From NCBI GenBank assembly GCA_039621445.1, contig CP154957.1, positions 14,128,947 through 14,192,946 on the forward strand: 64,000 bases of DNA, read 5' to 3'. Source of the stretch: Euglena gracilis. Its lineage: Eukaryota; Euglenida; Euglenophyceae; Euglenales. The notes under the pieces were generated by a model. That model saw nothing but the letters and a program-made list of their open reading frames with translations. It did not search any database and was not told the origin of the DNA. The position numbers and the translations under genes were made by a program. Positions 34,101-44,300 of the stretch are shown piece after piece. Each line of letters opens with the position of its first letter. Position 1 is the stretch's first letter.

Positions 34101-37100
34101 AAAAAGTCAAACACAAAACCCTTTAATTTTCAGTTCCTGAACCTCTGCCCTCGGGATTTGAAATGAACAATTTCTTTCTCAAAAATGCAGTATTCATTGG
34201 GGGGGATGCAACGCGACACAGAAAAAAACAAAGCCTGATTTATTTACTGGAGGTGCAGACACCCCCCATAATTGACCAAGGCACCAAAAACTCGCATTAT
34301 GCAATGGGAACCCTTTGAAACGGCCCGGAAAAAATTGGCAGGATTTTCAAAAAAGGCTGTTAAAATTTGGCAGGATTTCTGTACGCCAATTTTTTCCCAA
34401 TCAATTTTTTCGGCCTCCAATCCCCCCCCCCGGTAGGTCTGGGGGCCAGACCAGGGCATTGCAAGAAATTTGACCCATCCCCGGAGGTAACGATGGTTCG
34501 ATTATTCGTTTTTCCGATCAATCGTTCGCGACCTCTCGATTAATCGCTCATTTCGGCCAGGGGTTGATTAATCGTCGATTAATGGTTTTCCTTCAGACAA
34601 CATGGAAAGCATTGCAAGAAAACCTGTTGCGGTGATAATTTTGAAACTTCTGTCAATAAGAAATGACATTCAGTGATTTCCTATGTTCTCTGGGCACAGT
34701 AGGGACAAAGGTTGGATGTTGATTTGCCTGGAATCCGTTTGGCGCCAGCGTGTCAAAGATCGCGAATTCGCGAGACTGTCACAGTATCCTAAATCTGGTG
34801 AATTTATCATGTACGGGTAAAGAAACACAGGCTTCCATTAATCGTTCGGTAAATTGTTTGTTTGCCACACCCCAATTAATCGGCATTAATCGCTCGGTAC
34901 CCCCGATTACAATTAATCGACCAACCTTACCGGAGGGAAGGATCCAGCCAGCCAGCCTTTTTTCCAGCCCCGGACCCCCTCCCCCCATCAATGGGTTTCA
35001 CTTTTTCAAGCCACCCAAAGGGCGGTTGGACAGCAACAGATTTTTCGCTTCGGATGTACAAAAATGGGCGAAAATGGGTTGGAACAGGGATGGCCAGGGC
35101 AAATTTGGGGCCAAATCATCGATTTTTTTTTGCATATTTGGCAGTTTTTGAAACAAACAAACAGTTTTGCACTTTTGATTTCTTTGGAATCCTGCGAAAT
35201 TTTAACGGCCTTTTTTGAAAATCCTGCCAATTTTTTCCGTGCCGTTTCAAAGGGTTCCCATTGCATAATGCGAGTTTTTGGGGCCTCGTGTGTTCTCCCC
35301 AGCTCAATGGAATGTTTTTTTCATGTCAAAGAAATTTCAAAAAGTAGCTTGGTTCAGAAAGTTTTTCGAAAGGAGTTTCCTTGGGTATTTGCATTGGTTT
35401 TGCTTTGTTTTCGCTTTCTCCCACCCCTCAGCTTTACATCCCTTAAAGGAAACAGCATGTTTTGGACTGAAGAGACAACTGCGCTCCGCAAGCATTTTGA
35501 GTTCAGTTATCTTGCAAAAAAAAACTGCCAATTTTGCCCGGGCTATTTTCAGGTTTGGCACCATTTTTTCGGCTTCCAATTTTGTCGGTTGGGGCTTCTT
35601 CCAAGTTTGAAAAGAAGTCTGCATGTTCTTTTGATGACAAAGAATAATTTTTGGGTGTCAAAAACCATTCCCAGAAAAACTCGAAAAAAGAAATAATGAA
35701 GATGGACAAAAAAATGAAATAAAATCCAACAAATTGCAACCCCCCAAAGCATTGACAACAATGAAACTCGCAAAAAAAGCCCGCAAAAAAACTTACCCCC
35801 CCCCATATTGTCCCACGAACCTGCCCCCGGGAGGCCCGATCGGACAATAAGCGGGGGGGGGAATAAGACCACACCAAAGGAATTTCATTGGCCCGGCCAA
35901 AAAACCCCCCGTCGGCCGGGGCCCAGGGACAATAAGGGGGGGGGGCATTTTCATCCCCCCCCAAATATAAAGCCCCCCCCCCCGTTTGGTTTTGCTGCCC
36001 AAACACAAGCCCCCCCCCCCCGACGTGGAGCCAGTCACTGGTGTCATTCAGGAAAAGAAAAATTTTGGGTGGATCCAATATTATTTTTCACTGGAAATGT
36101 TATTTTGGAAAGTGTTCGCACATTTCTGCGAAAAATAGGAGGCTCACAACGAAAAATTTGGCATACAATTGGTATTTGGCCAAAATTGAAGGCTGCCGAA
36201 GGTCATAGAGGACCACCCGAATTTGTTTGATTTCCCCCCAAATATTAAGCCCCCCCCCCAATATAGCCCCCCTGAGGGTCTTGAAATTCCGTCCAATTAT
36301 GAAGCTGGGGGGCCCAAACCCGACCCACTTTTTTGGGAGAAAACACCCCCCCCCCCATACCCGGGGTTCACGTAGGAATCTATGCTGTCAAGGCACCAGC
36401 TTCACACCCGAACTGGCATCTGGGACGCAATTCCGGACATCAGTTTACAAACAAATTTGGAAAACTCAATTTCAAAAAAATCAAAAATTGAGCAGGGTCA
36501 CACCAGGCCTTTCTGATAAGCACTGTCATTGAAGCTCTGCATTGCTGCTGCAGTCGCGCTGAAACCCCCAGCATGCGGCGCAGGTGCAGCGACGTGCACC
36601 TTCCCTTCTTCCCCTTCCTTGAAATGCATCCCTGGATGCGCTGTGTGTGGTTGAGCTGTGGGGGGATGAATGGAGTATTGCGGAAACGGAGAATGCCAAT
36701 CAGAAGTGCAGAATATATCGGGGGGAACTGTATGGGAAGTGGGCGCCACAGCTGATGACTCCATCATGCATGTGGTCAATGAGGGAGGGGGTCTCAAAAC
36801 TCCAAAAAAAAAAAAAGATCCCCGAGAAATACAAAAGGGGGTGCACCTGGTTTCAGGAAAAAGTTGCACTTACGGCCAAGGGTTTTTTTTTTAAGGACCT
36901 GGGAGGGGTTCCGGCTCCGTGCGGATGATTGGCCATGACGATCCCGGCCGACCTAGGTCGGGCCAACCATTGGCTATGGCTTATTGACCATTGAGGTCGG
37001 GCCGACCAGGTCGGCCCGACCTCCAATCAACCGCATTATCCCCCTTTTTTCTGAAATTTAAGCCTCCCTCCCCTCAAAATTTAAGCCGGCGTTTGAGACG

Positions 37101-38277
37101 CCGGGCTCAGGACAGAACCGGCGTCCCCCCCCACGGGCTTCCGGACGCCGGTTCTGTCCTAAAGCCCGGCGTTCGGAACGCCGGCTTTGTCCAAAGCCCG
37201 GCGTCCGATTTTCATTCCTAAAAATGTCACCAAAAGTGCCCAAAAGTGGCCCTGAAGTGCTGGTATGAGTGTTTCAACCACCAAGGACAATGAATTTTGC
37301 CATCTGGGGACCACTAGGGTGGATATCCAAATTTGGTGAAAATTGGCCCAGATTTGGAAATAGAGTACCGTGCAGCGTGGAAAGATCTGATGAGCACCGC
37401 TGGTCGTCTGTTGAAAAGAGCTTTCGATCGAGGGGTAACTTGATACCCTAACGTTGCACGCAGCCCGAGATACGCTCGCGATCGTCGGATCGGCCAGAAT
37501 CTGAGTCGAAATGTGTCGCAATTTTCAGTGATTTTGGGTTTAAGATGCTTAATAAACCTTACAGAAACGTTTTTCCTCTTCGAATCAACGACCTGAGGGT
37601 TTTGGGGGGGCACCAGAGTTGTGAAATTAGGATTCCCCACTGACAGAAAATAAGAGCTCCAGGCGACGTGGCTGAATTTGGTGGTGATCGCCAGTCGTCT
37701 GATGAAAAGAGCTTTCGATCGAGGGGTGATTTTATACCTGGACGATTGACACAGCCAGAAATACCCTCGCGGTCGCCGGAATTTGGTGAAGTGCAAAGTG
37801 GTGTGACATTGGAGATAAGTGGTCGGGGATTGGTCCTGGGAGTGTCCTTTGGCCGAAGGGTGGGGACGCCGGTTCTGTCCTGAGCCCGGCGTCTCTAAAA
37901 CGCCGGCTTAAACAAGAGGTGTCGGACGCCGGTTCTGTCCAAAGCCCGGCGTTCCAAACGCCGGTTCCGTCCTTCGGACGGAACCGGCGTTTGGAACGCC
38001 GGGCTTTGGACAGAACCGGCGTCCGACACCTCTTTTTTGTAGTAGATTCAGCAAACTTGACTCAAAATGGATGGAAACGCATTGTAATGACCTTTGAATC
38101 TGTCAAAAAAAACGTCCCATATGTATTCAGAAAGAAGTGTAATTCTCTTTGTGTGTGCAAGGCAAGGATGGCCACGGGTAAACGTCTAATGAACGCAGTC
38201 GGCCTACGGCCTCCTCCAGGGGGGGGGGGCAGCCCCCCCCGGACCCCCCGCCCAAAATAACAAAATCCCCTTGTGAG

Positions 38278-38311
<34 letters not shown>

Positions 38312-41300
38312 GAAGGCAAGGATGGCCAAAACACGCCTAATGGGGGAGTTCCCCCCGCGTCCCCCCCCGCGTCCCCCCCGCGTCCCGGATTTTGGCCGGG
38401 CACGTTTTTTGGTCAACCAAAGGAAAAGTACATACAAATTTAGATGACGCCAAAGAAAACGTGTGGGGGTGGTTGGGCCACGGTTCCGCCCCGCGTCCCC
38501 CCCCCGTCCCCCCCCGCGTCCCGAACCACCCCCAATGAAACTCAATCGGCCTACGGCCTCCTCAGGTGGGCTGCCCTCCCCCCCCCCAATCCCCTTGTGT
38601 GCAAGGCCTTAGTCCTCTATGGGGAAACCCATGACTTTGTTAAACGGTTTTAAAACAGAACTTGGGTTCAATCCCAGTTCAGAGTGTGGAACGCGGGGGG
38701 GGGGGGGGCTTCGACATCCTTTCTGTATTGCCGTGGGGGGTCGACCTGCCTCCCGGCGGTCCTGGCCCTCCCCGCCCGGTGTGTTTTTTTTTCTGGGCTG
38801 CTGCCGCCGCCCCCTGCCAAAAAAATGCCTATTTTGGTTTTTTTGGGGAAACAAAATCAGCCAAAAAAAAACACATCAAAAACTTATTTCCACCTCGGCA
38901 CACAGCGCCGGATTTTTTCCAGTTCGGGGTCCGGCTGGTGGTTTTCCCCCCAGATGTCTGGCCAGTGGTCCCGGTCCTTAAACAGAAGCATGGCCCTGAA
39001 GAGTTAAAAAAAACAACAAGAACATGCCTCGTCAGAATATTAGGCCGGACCCACCCAGTCGGTCAACCCAACGAACTCGGTGTGGGAACCTGGCCACGCA
39101 TTTTGGTGGTCGCTGGCAACGCCAGCAACTGTTGACCGTGGTCCAACCCACAGTTCCACAAATTATTGCCCCCCAGTGAGATTCATTACGACGACATATG
39201 AAGGCCGGGAGGGGGCTGGTACAGAAAGGTGGTACACGGCTGGCAGCACGGGTGTGGGGGCCCAGACACTGGGGGGGGGGGGGGTCCTGCGGGACCCCTG
39301 TCGAGGTCCGAACTCAACCAGACAAGGGGGGAGGGGGGTTTGGGGGCCCGAACTTGACTGCCTGGCCTCCGTGGGGACGTTCACTTGTCAAAGCCGGCGT
39401 TTGAGACGCCGGGCTCAGGACAGAACCGGCGTCCCCCCCCACGGGCTTTCCGGACGCCGGTTCTGTCCTAAAGCCCGGCGTTAGGAACGCCGGCTTTGTC
39501 CAAAGCCCGGCGTCCGATTTTCATTCCTAAAAATGTCACCAAAAGTGCCCAAAAGTGGCCCTGAAGTGCTGGTATGAGTGTTTCAACCACCAAGGACAAT
39601 GAATTTTGCCATCTGGGGACCACTAGGGTGGATATCCAAATTTGGTGAAAATTGGCCCAGATTTGGAAATAGAGTACCGTGCAGCGTGGAAAGATCTGAT
39701 GAGCACCGCTGGTCGTCTGTTGAAAAGAGCTTTCGATCGAGGGGTAACTTGATACCCTAACGTTGCACGCAGCCCGAGATACGCTCGCGATCGTCTGATC
39801 GGCCAGGATCTGAGTCGAAATTTGTCGCAATTTTCAGTGATTTTTGGTTTAAGATGCTTAATAAACCTTACAGAAACGTTTTTCCTCTTCGAATCAACGA
39901 CCAGAAGGCCTTGGGGGGGCACCAGAGTTGTGAAATTAGGATTCCCCACTGACAGAAAGTAAGAGCTCCAGGCGACGTGGCTGAATTTGGTGGTGATCGC
40001 CAGTCGTCTGATGAAAAGAGCTTTCGATCGAGGGGTGATTTTATACCTGGACGATTGACACAGCCAGAAATACCCTCGCGATCGCCGGAATTTGGTGAAG
40101 TGCAAAGTGGTGTGACATTGCAGATCAGTGGTCGGAGATTGGTCCTGGGAGTGTCCTTTGGCCGAAGGTTGGGGACGCCAGTTCTGTCCTGAGCCCGGCG
40201 TCTCTAAAACGCCGGCTTAAACAAGAGGTGTCGGACGCCGGTTCTGTCCAAAGCCCGGCGTTCCAAACGCCGGTTCCGTCCGAAGGACAGAACCGGCGTT
40301 TGGAACGCCGGGCTTTGGACAGAACCAGCGTCCGACACCTCTTTTTTGTAGTAGAATCCGTGATTTGGGCGAAGATTTACGACTTTTTATACACAAATTG
40401 TGGCTGAGCCCAGATTTCAGCCTGAAAACGTGTTCAGCGAGGGGGCCCCCGAAGGGGGCCCTGAACACGTTTTCAGGCTGAAATCTGGGCTCAGCCACAA
40501 TTTGTTTAAAAACGTTTTCAGAGCCCGCCAAATGCCTGCCCTGAAATTCGTGGTCATGATTCACGCAAGGGGTCAAAAACGCGAATTTGTGAAATTCGGA
40601 CCCAAAAAAACGGCGCCCTCACTGAAAACGTGCCTGAACACAGATGCCTTCACTGAAAACGTGTCATTGCCACAAATGCCCTCACTGAAAACGTGCCTGA
40701 ACACAGATGCCTTCACTGAAAACGTGTCATTGCCACGAATGCCCTCACTGAAAACGTGTCACCCCCCCCCTTTTTTTTCTTTTTTCCGCAACCCTGCCAA
40801 TATGGCCAAACGCACGGCAAACTTTGCGAATGGTCTTTTGCCACCACCCCCTAGGATGGAACTGTTCCTGGCTGCTCTCGCGGTATACCAGCAAGATGCC
40901 AAGAAGCCGAAGGTTGACCCCCTTCATGGCACCTTGCTGGCACAGCTCCGGCTCCGTAGGTGCAGAGCTTGCTGGTGTTGCCAATTGTTTGGTGTTCGCC
41001 AAACTGTGTCAACATCGGCAAGCCTCTTATCCTGAGCTGGATGCTTTTTTTGTTGCCTGGACGGTAAGGGAGCTGGAACCCAGCCTGTTGTTCGATGAGG
41101 CGAGCGTCATCGAACAATGTGTGGCTCAACGTGAGCAGCAGTCGGGAACTTTGTTAATTTCAGGGAATCGTTCGGCAACCTCTTTTCAGACATACGCGAA
41201 TGCCGTCGCTCGGGCATTCCGCAAAACAACGACCGAGGGAGCAGTGTTGCCTTCTTCAGAGCGCCAATTCCCCCACTTCAACGAGATGTTTTCGCGTTCG

Positions 41301-44300
41301 TGTCCCGACTGCTTATAAAACAGGAGAAATGTGGTTTCTGTGGTGTTGCCATTCCGAAAATCCAGATTGTGTGGAGCTGAACAAAGTTGTCTGTGACGCC
41401 TGCGGTTTGGCATATCATTTTCATTGCCAAGATTTGCGGCGGCCACCAAAGTATGGCTCTTTTTTTGTGTAAAGCCTGTCGTGTGCCGTGATTTTCGCCC
41501 CTTCCCTGTCGTTGTGCCAAGGCAACCTAGCCTTCTTGTTGTCGTCTTCGTGTTGTGGAGTGCCCCCGACCCGCCTCACCCGTTGAGGACCACCCGGCCT
41601 CTCAACCGCACGCCGATTTTTCATGATTGCGATTTTGCACGCCGATTTTTCTTGCTGGGGGTTGCCACAGATGCCCTCACTGAAAACGTGCCTGAACACA
41701 GATGCCTTCACTGAAAACGTGTCATTGCCACAAATGCCCTCATTGAAAACGTGCCTGAACACAGATGCCTTCACTGAAAACGTGTCATTGCCACAAATGC
41801 CCTCATTGAAAACGTGTTCATGACCACGAATTTCAGGGCAGGCATTTGGCGGGCTGAACACGTTTTTAAAGTCTCGAAATCGGCCCAAACACGGTTTCTG
41901 ACACAGACTTGATGGCCATCTGCCCTTTACCATGCCCCCCCCATATTGTACCCCCCCCTCCCTGGGAGCCATTTTCTGGGGGGGAGGTACATTATGGGGG
42001 GGGGTACAATATGGGGGGCGGCCAAGGTCATGGTCCATGGTGGGGGGGGTACCCCATGGGGGGGTACATTATGCAATATGGGGGGGGGGGGGCATGGTAT
42101 GCGGTTTTACAGTCCCTGGGCGTAGATCCCCTCCAGGGAGGGTTTTTTGGGCTCTTGTCCAGGGGCCCAAAAAACCTGGTGGCCGAGGGTCCTCGTCAGA
42201 CGTGCCGAACCTCCATATCTCTATGTCTTTATATATCTTTATATACCATAACAACCGCACAACATACGGCCAATGAATTCCGAATGCCGGCAGGAATTCA
42301 AGAATGGACGAGAGTGTAAACCCCACCCCCCTAATAGAAGCACGGGTGCGCTTATAGGGGGGGGTGCGCTTCTATTTGGACCCTACCTGCGTGGTTTTCG
42401 TTGATTTCCTTTAGAAATCCCATCAAAATGGGGGTGCGCTTGTAGCGGACCGCCGCCTTTGGCGGCGGGGGGTGCGCTTTTATTTGGACCCTGCGCTTGT
42501 AGCGGCCCCGTGCTTCTATTAGAGGGGGGGTTTAGAGGGACAGGGCAAAGTGTCCGAAAGTCGAAAATCCCCCCATTTTGCCGCGCTGAGGGGGTCAGTC
42601 CCCCAGAGGGACTGACCACCGTGGCGGACAGCCGGGCTCCCCATTTTGCCGTGCCGAGGGGGTCCGACCACCAGGGGGGGGGGTGGCTGCCGAACCTCCT
42701 ATATAAAGATATTCGAGGGGTTCAATGGACAAAAAAACCAGAAGATGCCAAGTCCTCGACCCAAAAATCCATTTCATGCAGAAAATGCACAAATTGCCCG
42801 AAATTGGGGGTAAATTCACATGAAAATGGAACTTTTGCAAAAAAAATGACCCGAAAATATCCCCCCAAAAATGTGATGGAGCCCCAAATAGAATTAGATG
42901 TTCAAATTTTCCTGATTTTTTTTAAAAGCACGCTTTTTTTGATTGCCAGCTTTGCCCCAAAGTGCACCTGCGAACGCTGCAGTCCCTGGGCATAAATTCC
43001 CCCCCTGAAATTTCGGAATTTTCCTGGATTTGCAAAAGGCTCCAAAACGGTTGAAAATCCTCCCCTTCATCCCCAGAGGAACGGCAAAGGCAGGTGGGTT
43101 GGGACTTTCTTATACATGCAAGGGCTGCACAGCTTCACCACTTGCATGGCCCCCGGACTGGTGGGGGACAACCCCCCCACCACAACATCTGTACAAGGAA
43201 AATTCCTCTGGTGCCGAAGGAAAATTTTGGCCTAAAATCTGCGCCCCGGAACCACAGGAAGGCCTGGTTGGGGATGGTCCACCCCCCAGCATGGGGGGTG
43301 GGGGGGTTGGTGCCCCCACCCATAGGGTTGCGGGGATTCCCGTGCAGCCCTGATAAGGGTCAGGGTAACCCCTCCCAACATCTGGGGGGGGGGGGTCCGA
43401 ACCCCCCCCCCCAACCACTGACCGATAACAACACCGGAAGGTTTCCCAACTATCCCTGTCCTGCCCTTCCCTCCCAAAGTAAAAAAAATTGGTGCAAAGC
43501 ACCGTAAATATTTTCCAGGGGTTTCAAAAACTGCCCAAAGTTGCGTTTTCAGGTGATTTTTTTTCCCCACCAAATTGAGAAAAACAGATGACGCGGCTGA
43601 ACCCCTTGGCCCTGAGGGGGGGGGGGGTTGGGCCCCCCTCCTCCCCTCTTCCCAGGGGGGGCACTCCTACTCCCCTCCCCCTGTTCAAAACCAACCTAGG
43701 ATTAGGGCTTGACTTGTTAACGGGAACAACATCCACCATGGCCAGGGGAAGGTCTTGTTCCACCATTTCTCCTGTTCTTCCTCTCACCTCAAACCCAGGC
43801 AACACTTGGGAATCGCAGGACAAGCCCAAATCCTATTACTTCCAATTGCCCCCCCCAAAATGTTTCAGCGTTCCCATGGCCACTTGAATGAGGGGAAATT
43901 TTGGAACTATTTACTTATTTTTCTATGCAAAATATTTTTTTCCATGCACTGAAAAGAATTTTCGCATTTGGAACACACCCAAATCCCCCAAAATTTCTGA
44001 GCAACAAAATCCCCCCAATATAACCCCCCACCCTGGAGAAGGAAAAAATGCCCCCTCAGGGGTCATATTCATACAGTATTTGAGGCAAAATATGAAAGGG
44101 AACGGCCCAGTTTCAAGGTCCCAGAAGCCAAAAGCCCATTTTTCCACCCCCCAAAGCCTCAGGCCCCCCCCAAACTAAAAAAAAAAAACATGTTCCAAAC
44201 TTGAACTGGGGTGGCATACGTCGCACAATTGGTGGCGGAAGCCTTGGGTCCCTTGGATTCTGTGAGTAGTACCACTTGCTATATGCTGGGTCCGCACGAA

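Noticed and set aside
38640-38690. tRNA-like T-arm (GGGTTCAATCCC)
   Set aside because: No matching D arm, anticodon arm or acceptor stem could be folded around it.
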